This document shows, piece after piece, positions 1 through 12,045 of a DNA stretch of 64,000 bases; positions within the stretch are counted from its first letter, which is position 1; each line of letters begins with the position of its first letter. Origin of the DNA: Phytoseiulus persimilis (taxonomy: Eukaryota; Arthropoda; Arachnida; Mesostigmata; Phytoseiidae); contig CM075103.1 in the NCBI GenBank assembly GCA_037576195.1, positions 28,666,723 to 28,730,722 of the forward strand. Direction: 5' to 3'. The notes beneath the pieces were generated by a model. That model ran no database searches. It worked only from the letters and a program-made list of their open reading frames with translations, and was not told the origin of the DNA. The position numbers were made by a program, and so were the translations under genes.

Positions 1-2417
1 ATGATCACTGGACGGTAATTTCCGAGAGAAATCTCGATGCGCTTCAGGAGGCAGATGCACGGTACACGCCAGGAAGCCTGCGCCGGACCCCCCGGTCGCC
101 GCCGACAGAGCGGCCGCGCTCACGTCGAATTCCTCCGAGCTCCAGATGGGATAACCCACCTGTCGGTGATGTTCACTGCGAGAGAAAAGTTGGCATTCGT
201 TGTGAATTGGAGTGGAGGCGGACACGCTTGACTAGTCGAGGATTGTTTCTTCTCACGCACTCGTACAGGCGCTCGCAAACGACACGGAACGATTACGGGC
301 GGAGAATCACCCCCGGAGCCGAAAACCCACACACGCAAACGGCGACACAGTCAGACACGTTGTGTTGTCAGTCAACGAGCACTCGTGTGTGAAGAAACAA
401 TCAATCACACAAGCCAAGTAAAATTGTCACCATTCGATTCGGGAGGGAGCCACAAATCTTCGGGCACAAGTGCAGCGGAACACGTCGCTTGGACGGTGCA
501 AACTTATTTTTCGTGAGATGTGCACGAGGAAGGAGGCGCAGTGCCGGAAAGTTGAGCGAACGTGATTGGAACCAAAGCCAGAGCGGAAGATTTCTACGAA
601 AACTTTGGGTAGAAAGGGCTAGGGAGGGAGCAAACGTGGGGACAGAACCTCACCGGATGTTCGACGTCGAAGTCAACAAAGGCACCGACGATCGAGGAAT
701 TATTTGTTTGAGGAAATTCTCTGATCGAATTTTTCGCTCTCTAGCCGATTCATTCGCAATCAATCGATCGAGTGTAGGTTGTGCCGTTTGGGTCGATCGG
801 CTCTGTCGGTGGTCGCTTGGATTCACTGACTGATTGGCGATTGGATGGATGGACGATTGGTAGGTTGGAAAGATGGAGGTTGGAAGAAGGTAGTTTTTGG
901 GAGAAGAATCGAGATCCTGAAGGTTTTTGAAGTCTCTCCTACCTGGATGAGGGACCGTGCTCGCTGTCCAGAGACCCGCGGCGACTGGGAACCGAGTCGA
1001 TATTAATTATGCATGGGATGATTTTTGGCAGATCCAATGTCATCGAAGTCCCGAGGCTTCCAACGACCGGAGAAGCTCTGCAAAGAAAAGTTCGAAAATC
1101 GCTTGAACCCGAGATGCTCTCAGTCGACAAGTGATTCGTCTCCTTGAGGGGAGCTCCCATGCTCTCCAGAATCTTCCATGAGCGAGTGATTCCCTCGTGA
1201 GAGCCTTGCACCAGATTTTCTCCCTTATCGCGAGAGATATCGATATCACGATACCGGAACCGCTTCTATTTCAGCCTCGAAGAGCGTACAGTGTTATCGG
1301 CCAGGAACACAGAGTTTCTTGTCCGGGGTTCGGAAGTTTCCAGGTCCTCCACCGGGAGGGGGGGGAGCTCGAAGTGTGATTTCGTGTTACAGGACGAGAG
1401 CAAAAGTAACAATTGAATGACCGCCGCGGCGGGCACCGATGACCCGAGTCGGAACTCGGCTCCCCGTAAACACAATATCGATGCCAGACCGAGTTTCTCT
1501 CTCTCTCTTTCTCTCTTTCTCTCTCTCTCACTCGTTTCCTACCTTGGACTGTTCCGTCTCTCCTCCTGCAGTTCGGCCTGAGCGTGTCGACGTTCATTGT
1601 TCAGTCCAATGATGTCAGACACTGAGGGCAAGTCGTACTTTTTGCTGGCACGTATGAGTTGACGGATGCTACCCTGTCGTGAAACGTTTTCAATGGCTGC
1701 CTGAATCCGAGAGAGAAAGTTGAAGATGCAATTAGTCTCCTGCTGCCAAAGCTCTGCTTGCTAATAGAGCTAAGTTCGGGCCGGAAGTGAACGTTTTCAA
1801 GTGTCGCCAGCAGGAGATCATCTGCATCCACGACGAACTCTGCTCGGGAAGCTGTTTCAGCTGCAGGCGGGGAGACCGCCGCCCTTGGAGACCTTCGTTC
1901 CTGCTAATTGCCCGGCCATCGATAGCTGATTAACGTGATCGCAGTCAAAAGCTAACAGATGTGTGATGAGCAGCGGGGCGGATCCCGGCGAAAGGATCAA
2001 GATGACTGAGGCTCGGCGAAGGGATTGCAATTACGATGGATTTAACAGCGCTCCCGGGAGTCTGCGCTGTGGTTCCTGACTCGGAGCAGCTCTCCGCGAG
2101 ATTCGCGCGAAATTGACGTTTATCGGATCGAAGTTTGCCCCGCGATTTAGGTTTTGCGACAGCTCGGCTGGAACCCCCTCGGCCACCGTTGATAAACATC
2201 GGGGAAACACTCTGCCTTGATGAGCGGGCAGTTATGTCCACTTACCAACGGTGGGTCCGATGATGATGATGATGATGAGTGCGAGGAGCCGACAGCCTGC
2301 GGAGACGTGGATGGGGAACGGAAATGCCCTTCTTCGCTGGAAACGGGAAGCTGATCGCCCTCGGAATTCCAACGACATCCGGACGTACCTGGCGAAGACG
2401 GAACGGAGTGTTTTTGT
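1..2417 (-). CDS. Inferred C-terminal tail exons of the guanylate cyclase (partial)
   Basis: Reading straight through, the cyclase frame meets a stop at 2429-2427. A strong GTGAGT donor at 2497, just after CYFVT, offers another route. Exons 2417-2389, 2296-2246, 1700-1543, 1077-943 and 175-1 then follow with matching phases and good splice sites (for example TTTCTTTGCAG before 1077 and a GTACGT donor at 2388). They give about 183 residues: a Ser run (SSHSSSSSSSDPP), then a basic/polar stretch with VSRQGSIRQLIRASKKYDLP, an ERRHAQAELQEERRNSP segment and a low-complexity end that is still open at base 1. A GTGAGC donor also lies at about 124-119, so the last exon may stop earlier. Insect atypical cyclases of the Gyc-88E/beta3 group also carry long C-terminal tails. 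The alternative is a short cyclase ending at 2427 and a separate downstream gene. Confidence 0.5.
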
Positions 2418-5400
2418 CTCAGTCAATCAGCGATCCTCCCAACGGGCGCTCATTAACGCGATGCGGGGAAGCATCGAAAATTCCCTGTTCGACTCACTCG
2501 TCACGAAGTAACAACCGATGTCCAGATCGGCGCTGTTGGTGTTTTGGAGGAAGAAGTATTCGTCATCCGTCAGTAGACCCCTTGTCACCGCGCTGATGTT
2601 GACGTGCGACGGCAGACTTCGTGCCTCGATCCGATTGGCCAACGTGACAGTGTGGCCGAACAAACAGTAGCGGGGCATGTGCACGCCCACTATGCCCGCC
2701 ATGGCGGGTCCTGAGTGAATGCCAACCCGGATCTGGAGAATGAGCGGAGTCCTCAGAGCGGGGTCCGGGCTGATTCCTTCATGCATATTCGATTGGAAAA
2801 TCGTCGGAAATAGCAAAAAAAAAACGCCTGATTCGCTCACTTCGAGTTTGTGTCCCGGAACGGGCGAGTGAACTTTGTGAGAAATCGCGACCATTTCCAA
2901 ACCCAGTCTCACTAAACGGTCCGCATGGTCCGCCGACGCTTCTGGGACTCCGGAGACGACCATGTACGCGTCCCCGATCGTCTCAACCTGGAACGGAGGA
3001 TTTGGCTTCGAGTTCCTGAGAGCTTCCTTGTCCGAGATGCCCTGCAGGAAGAGCGTCCATCGAACGGCAGCGCTGCCTCGCTTACCTTGTACACTTGGTG
3101 GATGTTGGTGAGCGCGTCGAACTGAACATAAAGACGATTCAACAAGCGAATGATATCCATGGCTACGACGGTTTCGTTGCTGCAGAGAGCAGTGAAGCCC
3201 ACGATGTCCGAAAACAAACAGGATATCATCGGGAACTGCTCGGCCTCGACGGGGAGGTCTTTCAGGAGACAATGGGCTACTTTGGCCGGAAATATCGAAC
3301 ATATGAGATCCTCGGTGCGTTTTTTGTCATCGCGCAACTTCGTCTCGAGAACCTATTGACGTCGTTCGGCTCGGTTACTTCAAAGAAAAACATTCGGCTC
3401 CGCTCGACATGAATGAGCTGATGTCTATCAGCAGGCCGAATTCCGGCTGATCTGGATGTTCATGAGGTTTCGCTCAATCGTTCGCGTCTCACCTTGAGGT
3501 GGTTGCTCGCCTCGTCCAACTTCTCGACGAGTTCTCGCTCGCCTTTCTGGTAATGTGACAAGAGGACGAGATCTTTTGAGGCGTCGTGTACGGAGAAGTC
3601 CGAGAAGAAAACGCCGTGCGTCGCCATGTCTTCAATTTCGGTGAACCTAGGCGATCCCACGAACATCAATAAATCACTCTCAGGCACCGAAATCATTTGG
3701 CCCTTGAACCGAACGGCGTCGTACGCGGAGTTCATGGACTTTGTGGCCTGGAAGTGGGGATTGCTTCAGCGTGCTTGTTCTGAGGAACGACGGCCATCGG
3801 CGAGTTACAGGCTGAAATCTCAGTCAAAGCTTGTGGAACGACGAGAGAGGCTCAAACTGACAACAGGAATCACGACCGATCTCCCGAACCCCCTTCGATC
3901 CGAGACATTCGAGATCTATTTACCCAGTTTAGGGGACAGAGTGGGATTAGCACATCGTAATAAATCGGGCCAACCAGGATATAACGCTACGTACCCGACA
4001 GCCTGCCGCTTCCTTGCGGAGCGTCACGACAAACGCCTGGTTGAGATAGTCGAGAATGGAGTCAAACGACACCTCTAGGACTGGTCGTGCAATGTTAAAA
4101 ACATCTGTCAGCTTCACAGTGGCCGATGATAACACATCATCTCTGATCATCTCACGTAATGAGTCTCCTATTTCTAATATGGTCAGGTCCCTGCAATAAG
4201 CGATGGAGGATTAAGTGGCACAGATCCAAGTGCGGTCGGAGGCCGGCCGCCGAGGGAAGTGGAGGGTATCGCCGCATGAGCTTCCTGCACTGAAGCGCGG
4301 TTCACCACCGGTGAAGTCAACCGCTGACCGGATACCGCTTCCTCATATCCGTTCGTCTGTCCGTCTTTCTTCGCTTCTGATTCCGTTCCTCATCCGGACT
4401 TTGCGTCCTTGTCGGAGATACATATCCAAAGCCGTAACTTGCATGGAAAAAGATCCACCTGCACGCGTGCACGCACGCAGGCAGCAAGGTGGATGAATAC
4501 GCGGAGGAGTAACTGTCTCCGAATCCCCACTGACTTGTTTGAAATACTAGCTAGCGATGCGGCGTGTCCAGGGAAACTCAGTACATCACCTTCCTTGATG
4601 AATCGCTCCGAGTCTTGCAGAATGTGCTTCACGATCGACGATTTCACAGTTGAACCTCTTGACAGGTCCGAGCGGCTCACCACCGCTCCTATGATGAAGA
4701 CGTGAACCCTCTTTTTCTTCCGTGCTCGGACACTTATCCCGGATTCATTGCTCATAACTCGGACCGAAAAATCTCGAGCATTATCTTGAATTCCTGCGCC
4801 TTCTCAAAGTTTCCTCCGTCTCGCAAACGGAATGACCTTACAGGCGTGCTCTCGAGCCTGAGACTGATTCAGAGCCGCGATATGTTCATTCGGAATTCAC
4901 AGAGAGCTCCGGCCTCAGCGTTAAGCCTGAGCAGGATGGCCATCTGCACGCATCCTCCGCATTGAGCAAGGCCCGTACCGAACGGGTTCTGTCTCTGTCA
5001 CCCTTAGAACGGCAAACCAGCGAAATGCGCGCTCTGCTCTCACAATACCATCCAAGCCGTTGACGACTCCTTCTTTGGCTCGAGCGTCCGACAGAAAACT
5101 CGCCTACGGGACTCTCGTATCAGGAATGACACAGGAGCGTTCTGAGCTTACCGCTCGAGACTGCTACGCTTCATCGAGGGGATCCGATGTCATCAAAGGA
5201 CTCGAGACGCTGAGCTCTGGGCGACATATATCGGCAAAACGGCAAACTCCGTCATCGGAGCCGCCAATCGTAAACTCTCCCCCGTACGCGTCGAAGTCTA
5301 CACAGTGCTCTCAAGTGCGATATCGACCAAAGAGTTGAAGTTCCCCCAACGATATCTGGTACCCAAGAATCCCAAACTCTCACATCAGACACTCGGAAAC

Positions 5401-8400
5401 TCAGTCTTGGTTTTATTCTCGTAAGCCTAGCCACGGACTTTGTTGTTGTTCGCAGTTTCGTTGAGGAGTTGGCTGAGAACTCGGAAGCGGCCGCAAGAGT
5501 TGATGAGAGCCTGCGACGTCGCAACAGGTTCACGACATGGCTCGTATTGGCAGTCCCGAAGCGTCCTCGAATGAATCGAGTGCGTCGTACATCATCGGTC
5601 GCGTTGGGATTTAGGCGCTAGATTCACACCCGCACGGATGTCGTGAGTTCTGACTCGGAACTGACGGTGTACATGCCGTCGTATATTCGTTACGGTGTAG
5701 GCGGGCAGTGTGCGGGCTAGCGCGCGAAAAGCGTCAATCCCCCGCCGAAGCCGTGAATCTCGTGTCAAGCGCGCAGCCTTCCTCTTCGACTCTAGGACCA
5801 TGTCGGGCTCAACTCACGGATGGAGCACCTCGAGCGCTTCCGTGAGATCAACGCGAGTTTTCCGCCGGAACGGCGTCCCGAATTCCCAGCATCGATAATG
5901 AGCATACACGACGAGACGAGTATTCGTAGTTCCATCGTTAAATCTCAGAGAATCACTCGCGCCCACGAAATGGAAAATTCTGGAGCAATAATCGCTTTTT
6001 GTCAACAGTCCGCCTGGTTAGATGGGAGCTCAGTTATGCGAAGCATTCGAGCAGTTGAGCATTCTCCAATCACCCTGAACACACGTGTACTTGGAGCTTC
6101 TTTTCACAAAGATCGTGATTGTTAACATCATTGAAGATTCGTTCACTAATGCACGTTTTCTACGCCAACAACTCAGCCACGGAGGAGCAACGCGAGAGGG
6201 CCTCGGCTTCTACATCATTGTCACGCCCGACTCCCTAATCGAATTCCTCGCGCTAACTATCGAACGCAGGGTATGCCGCTCGTTCAGTTGTGTCTGCGCA
6301 CGTCCTCGGGAAGCATCGTTCTCCGAAGGAATGTTTTTGTTCTCCTCGAAAAAAATGATCACTTCGTCGTGACCGACGACGGTCGCTTTCCCCTTCAAAC
6401 GAAGCACAGTTTCATTCCTGAAGCTTTCCGCTCGGATTCTTGAACTTCCCGGTCTGGATCGGGAAACTCGAGCGAGTCACGCAATTGCACCGCTCGGGGA
6501 CTGTACTCACCTATCAAATAGTGCGTGGAAGGGAAGTGCTGTACAGAGGGTTCGTGGAGAAATGCAGAGGTCGGAGGGTTGCTTGCTTAAGTGGTCAGTG
6601 ATATGTGCCGAGGCAAACGATGATCGCTTGCTCCTATTTCCACAGCTGCTTCCTCCACTGCCGCGTCTCACTGGCTCTGCTGCTGCCACCTGCAATGTGT
6701 TGGTCTACACCGCTTATGACACTCACTGTTGCTCTCACCGACGTACAAACTAATCTAGTCTAGCCTACTTCAAGCGAAGCTCGTTCCGTTATTCTCTCCC
6801 GCCGTCGACGACCCCACGAGACAGCAGCCGTCGGTCGGGGACGAGGACTCTGGACGGTGGTCTAGCCGTGGGCTCCATCGTGGGTCGCCGTAACTGAGGC
6901 TACGACACCCGTGACACAGAGAATGCGAACGACAAACAACCCGCGGTTGCATGGTTCATAACTGACAAGTGGAGATTCTTCTGGGGCGAACTGAGGCGCA
7001 GTTCCAGATCGAGCTCATACGGGAACATTTACCGTAAAATACGATGGAGAGCTTTGGCCCCCCGTGACCCCATCTATTTGGTGGGACACTGCTTGAAACC
7101 CGGTGAGAATGAGAGTCGAGTCAGACGAGGAGCCTGAGAAGGACGAAGGATATCCTGAGGCAATGGGAGAACAACGAAGTATGATCTGTGAACGCAAAAC
7201 AGTTCACCGCTTGAACCAAGGGGAAAGTATGTGCATGTGTGCGATCCAATGAAATCGAATCGAAACAAAAATACCTGTTGCGTTGGTACTTCGAATACCC
7301 TGACTCAGCCAGGAACCGATTCTGACTCTCCCATTCTCTCGTTCACCGCAGAACAAATTCACATTCCACTTTCCCACTCACTAGAATTGAGATTATGATT
7401 CCGGGAGTTCAGTGAGGCCCCACTCATCATATATTCACGATGTACTCATGATGGAGGATCATGCGGAGGGACGCGGTCGCCGAAACGGCCGGGGACAAAT
7501 GCTTCAGTCTGGTAGATACGGCCTCCACCAGATGCACCGGTTGCGAGAATCATTAGCCCATCTCACAGATTCTGCGCCGAATTGCGCGTCGATTCAGAAT
7601 CATCAGATCTATATAAAGATTCGCGTCTCACCCAGCTGCCATACTTTCGCAGCGGTTATTTTGGAAGCAAACCAAAATGTGCCTCTCGTCTCGGTATGAA
7701 TCCGACGTGACTTCTCTCCTTTTGAGATCCCTAGCAGAATCACGCCAATTTCTCCTAGTGACTTTTTGCCGAGAAAGTTCCACATGAGCACGATCCGGGA
7801 GTGCCCTCCATCCCCCGAAACGGCAGTACAACCGTTCACTCGTGAAAGAGGAGAGCTCTGAGCGCCGAGCTGCGATTTTCTCTCTCAATAGATACTCTGA
7901 GAGGAGATGCCTCTCTAACTTCTGTGTAACGTGCAACTATAAGACCCGAGCGCCAAACTGATGAACTGTTGTAGTATTGGTCGAGTTCTACGAAGAGGTC
8001 TTATGCCAAGTGAATGCTTCGTGGCGCCACACGCTCGGCCGCTCGTGCCGCCTGCGGGTCATCTCAGGTCTAGCTGGATAGCAACAGACCTTCCGTTTGT
8101 TTCCGAGAATATCATGAAATCAAATCGAATCGCCCCGCGAGCGGAATCGACCCCGGCCAGCGCACCGGCGTGACGTAGAACCCCGAAGGTTCCGGGACAA
8201 GCCCCGCTTCCGCGGATCCGCGAAGCTCGACGTGAACCGCACTGTTGAGTATGGGAAACCGCCGGCTCTCTCGGAAGATCACGACTCGGGAGTTTTCGCG
8301 GGAGAGACCGCATTGACCGGCCAGCTGCAGCCGCCACTCTGCGGAGTCGGTGTTGCGTCGGCAGCCACCTCAGGCAAGGCATCGCTAGCGAAGGGAATGG

Positions 8401-9779
8401 GTTGCGATACGTGGGAACCATTGATCAGGCGCTTGTGTTCACAAACGCTGGGAGCGGTTTTATGCATACAGCTGCATGCACCCCGTTCAGCGCAGTCTAG
8501 GATTACTACTAGTTACCTTAAGGAGTGAGTTATCTGAAATTTCCATTAGGAAATGATATCGTTCGCCCGCCTGCTCGAGCACGCGACAGATGCCGATGCT
8601 CACGTCGGTGTCGAACAAATCCCGAGCAATGGTCTTCACTAAGCCTCGTACTATGCCCTGGAGACCTTTCCGTGTCGAGTAGTAATGCAGGTGAATGGAT
8701 CCGTTGGGGCCCGGAGTGACACGGAAGCTCGGTGCCTTCATGCTCGAGTAAGACACGGTCACGTGGTCGTGAAGGTTGTCGAGGTTGCTCAGAAAATCGG
8801 ACAGATTCGAGCCGAGAACTCGCAGCATTTTGTCGTATCCTCGTTCGAGACAATAGCTGAGGAAATGGGAGCCGAGTTCCTCCAGCAGATCATCGGCGCA
8901 CAGACCTGCGGACCGAAAATACTTCTTTGATGAATCCGTTGTGGCTCCGACGGCGGCGGGCGAGGGCTTTCAGGACGGAGCTCGCGTCGAGAACCCGCTC
9001 CCAATTGTTGCGAGTTCACGAGTTCCCCCAGCCGACACCGCGTGAGCCAAAGTCGGAACTTGTTGTGTTTGCGCCGCCGCCATCATTCAAACTCCTGCCC
9101 GCTAGTTTAGCTGCAAACCGGCGCGATCGACTTACTCAGGGTTTCGCTGGAAGCCTGTACGAGCTTCAACAACATGTCGTCAGGGTACTGTTTGTGCAGG
9201 AGGAACGATCCTCCGTGCAGTTTCACGTGACTCCTTCGACTGGAAATCGAGAAAGACAGTACGTGGTGATCATAATTCCGAGCGAGCCACTCGGTGCGTG
9301 CCGGATCTCCTCCGACCCGAAGCTGTCGTGGAGGAATGCGCACCTACGGAGAGCCCACGTTCCCGATGCTTTTACGTGAGCTGCGGCTGACATAGAGACT
9401 CGGATTCTGCGGCGGCCGCTGTGTCCGCGCATTGGGAATTCAATTCAAGAAATAAAGCCGGGAAGAGATAGTGGACTGTCAGACGCCATTGTGGTCCGGA
9501 GAAAACGGATCGACCGGTTTATGCAATCAAAACAGACCGGACCACATAGAGAGAGAGAGAGGGTTTCTGCGTCGTTCGGTAACATATTTTGAACGGGGCC
9601 ATCCTGATCGGATGGCGTTTGGAAGGACAACGAATGTTTGTTTGTTCCTGCGCGCTTTCCTCCGATCGGGAATCTGGAATATTCGTTCGTCCGACGAGCA
9701 CTTACAGTATTTTGAGCCAGGTATCTCTGCCATACTTGTTGACAATGAGCTCCTCCAGCGATAGACAGAAGAACCCATA
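1..9779 (-). CDS. Soluble guanylate cyclase subunit (beta-type/atypical), spliced, 3' end beyond window
   Basis: Makes cGMP from GTP in the cytosol. Exons, all phase-compatible GT-AG: 9779-9706, 9239-9136, 8905-8517, 6689-6511, 4190-3995, 3747-3493, 3352-3086, 2987-2841, 2732-2498, then a tail described separately. Numbering assumes an initiator Met just before the first exon, which begins YGFF as in beta subunits (MYGF). The H-NOX domain (2-190) keeps the proximal haem His106 in LDNLHDH and the YxSxR haem-propionate motif (Y135, S137, R139), at nearly beta1 numbering. HNOBA starts at ISPRTLCTALPFHALFD (233-249). A coiled coil lies near 380-415. The cyclase domain keeps metal Asp449 (FSDIVGF) and Asp495 (VETIGDAY), and base-recognition Glu491 and Cys561 (PRYCLFG). 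The transition-state Asn is Thr568; Arg572 is kept. The haem domain and the TNIHQVYKVETIGDAYMVV stretch resemble vertebrate beta2; HTVTLANR resembles alpha subunits. Exact orthology is open. Confidence 0.93.
1495..1531. repeat. CT/GA microsatellite
   Basis: Imperfect (CT)n run with TTT interruptions, inside an inferred tail intron of the guanylate cyclase. On the sense strand it is a purine run shortly after the donor at 1542. Confidence 0.9.
2259..2279. repeat. GAT trinucleotide run
   Basis: Seven GAT/GAG triplets. Read on the minus strand in the exon 2296-2246 they would encode the polyserine stretch of the cyclase tail. In another frame they would give polyisoleucine. Confidence 0.85.
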
Positions 9780-11453
9780 CTGAAAAAGAAAGGAAACGAA
9801 TTCAGTGCAATCCTCAAAGTCGGCTCATCATTGGCTCGTGCCTTCGACGCAGAAGAGCAACGGGGACCGTTATCGGAGCAGGAACATCGGGTCAGGCAGG
9901 AGAGAATAAGAAAAGGCCTTGTCTCTGACCTCCGCTCAAGGCTCCGCTCCACAAATGTGGTACCAGACAGGACTTCCACACCCTCAGCCCACCGGTGCGC
10001 CTGAATTTCGTCTTGTCGCAGCGCTCTCGGAGGCCTGCCCAATGTATGCCATCGCCCGGATCAGGAGAGCTATCTTTCAATGTCTTCTGACACCGGAGTG
10101 GGTTGTTTGAGCGAAGTCAGAAGAAACTGAACGAAGGAGTTTGTTTGGGGGGATGCCGATGGTGATGGGCGTTTCCTCGAAGAGGAGAATCTGTGGCGAA
10201 TATCGCAGCCTCATAAGAACCCTGCGCGGGAAAGGCTCCCGGTTATGCAACAAACCCGTGTTCTCAGACGTAACGAGTAGATTGCTCACATCGGGAGCAA
10301 AGCTGACGTCACCTTCAACGGAGTAGCACATTCCTCGTCGGGATGACGCGGGAGGCGATAGCTCGCAAACCCTTCTCCGGAACTCCGGATCACTGTTTGC
10401 CGAACGTCTCGCCCTTCGTCCGCATCGTTTTCGCGGAAGGATTTCCTCACAGATGTTCGTCAACGCTGCGGGGTATTCCGGGCAGCTTCTTGCCGAACTG
10501 TTGAGTCTCCTCCGGAGTCGATGATCCCTGACCGTCGATAGTGCACATCTACCGGTGATCCGCGTGCCGCTCAGTAGAACACTTCGCACAATGATTCCCA
10601 GGAGGCTCCCGAGCGTTGGAAATGAACGATGAGTCCGAGCAGAGGCCGGTGTCGTCGACCACGGTGCGGCGGCCGACTCAGCTGTCGAACGAACTCGGAT
10701 ATAGAGGAGAAGTTGGATCGATCTCACCGTCGAGCGAATCTCTAATGAATGCCCCGTGTTTTCGAAGTCCCAACTTGGCTTCCAAACACGAGCCCTCTTA
10801 GCTCCAGCCGAGTAGATCGCCGGCAGCGAGCTCTCCGCAGGCGTGATTCCCGGACTCGGCCGCGATCGGAGGAGGTTGCGGAGATCTTCACCATAATTCC
10901 GAACCCCGACCGACACCCGGTGGAGATTCGATACTCGAGCTCCCGCTCGAACCCCGTTCCGTTCAGTGGCCGATCGCCGCCACCCGAAAACTGCTCCCGA
11001 TCTGATTCATTCGTTTGTCGGGGCGCTTGCAGTTAGCGCAATTACGACTCCCAAGTTGTCGAGGGAAGAATACTCTAATGAGACGAGCGCCTGCACCGGC
11101 TCCACCGACAAGCGGCTTCAATGTACAGGAGAGGAGTCCGATGCAGGAAATGGCTCGAATAGTTCATCATCGCGGGTAAGCGACGCATAGCCGCTCGCCA
11201 TGCACGCCCGATGAGACCGTGATCGATTGTTATCGCCGTCATAAACTACCATATAATGCTAGCACCGACGGCACGATCAGTATTTCAAGCGGCTTCTCCC
11301 GATGCGAAAGACTGCAACTCCAGGTCGAAAATGGAGATGCAAGCTCGACTCCTCCGGTGCTCCGTTCAGCGAAGCAGACATCTGCCTGTGGAGTTTGAGC
11401 GGTGAGCCCCAGAAGGGTTCTGCTCGTGGAGGATAAAAGACGGAGGGCTTTGA

Positions 11454-11468
11454 GGGGGGGGGGGGGGG
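11454..11468. repeat. Poly-G run (15)
   Basis: Uninterrupted run of 15 G on the plus strand, immediately followed by AGGAAG. Confidence 0.95.
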
Positions 11469-11904
11469 AGGAAGTTGCCTTCTGAAATCGATGCACGCGC
11501 TCGACGCCACGGGCGGCGGTCGCGTCGGAATTCCGCGTTCTTTTGTTTGATCTCGGTCGCCGTAGTCGCGACTAATCCCCGAAGGCCCCAAACGTGAACA
11601 AAGCGGATTTTTGCCGTCGCATCAGTTTCAAGGCTGACTGACTCCTTGTACTGCTCGAGACAGTGGCCTCGTGGATTCGCGGGCTTTGGCGTGGTTACTC
11701 CGCTCCATGTTGTCATTTTGATTCATGTGAACGCACGCTGATTCTGCAAAAAGCTCGATTCGACTGGAGCACTGACTCAAACGGCTCCACATTCCGTCGG
11801 CGCTATGATGCAAATGTGCCCACATCGACTACCAACCTTCCAACGAGTTCATGACCACCTACTCCATGACATCCGACCAACCCAGAGGCAAGAGTCACTC
11901 CAGA

Positions 11905-12045
11905 TAATTCGGTCATCGGTTGAGCCTGGAAGTTTTCGTGATTCTTCCGAAATCGTTCCATGAACCGCAGGAGTGAGATCTCTAGCCATGACAAGATAAT
12001 TTCGAAAAAGTACACAAACCCCCAGGCTCTAGTCATTGGGTACTA
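11905..12045. repeat. Dispersed repeat, copy A
   Basis: Resembles 23705-23838 in the same orientation. The best-matching parts are an AATTTCGAAAAA core and a CTCTAGTCATT block about 30 bases later, plus a shared CCTG(G/A)AAGTT upstream. Neither copy has a convincing open frame. It could be an old interspersed element or a decayed duplicated exon. Confidence 0.5.

Noticed and set aside
4390..4990. Several protein-like minus-strand pieces between cyclase exons (for example NFEKAQEFKIMLEIFRSEL)
   Set aside because: They lie inside the intron between 6511 and 4190, frames change repeatedly, and the flanking exons already join in phase without them.
5957..6013. Possible HNOBA exon of the guanylate cyclase (reads QNFPFRGRE)
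   Set aside because: The exon at 6689-6511 gives ISPRTLCTALPFHALFD with better splice sites and exact phases on both sides, so this block is not needed.
10077..10916. 279-codon open frame on the minus strand, the longest in the window
   Set aside because: Strongly biased to Arg, Ser and Pro with no domain. It lies in the probable first intron of the cyclase and has overlapping open frames, so it is most likely chance.
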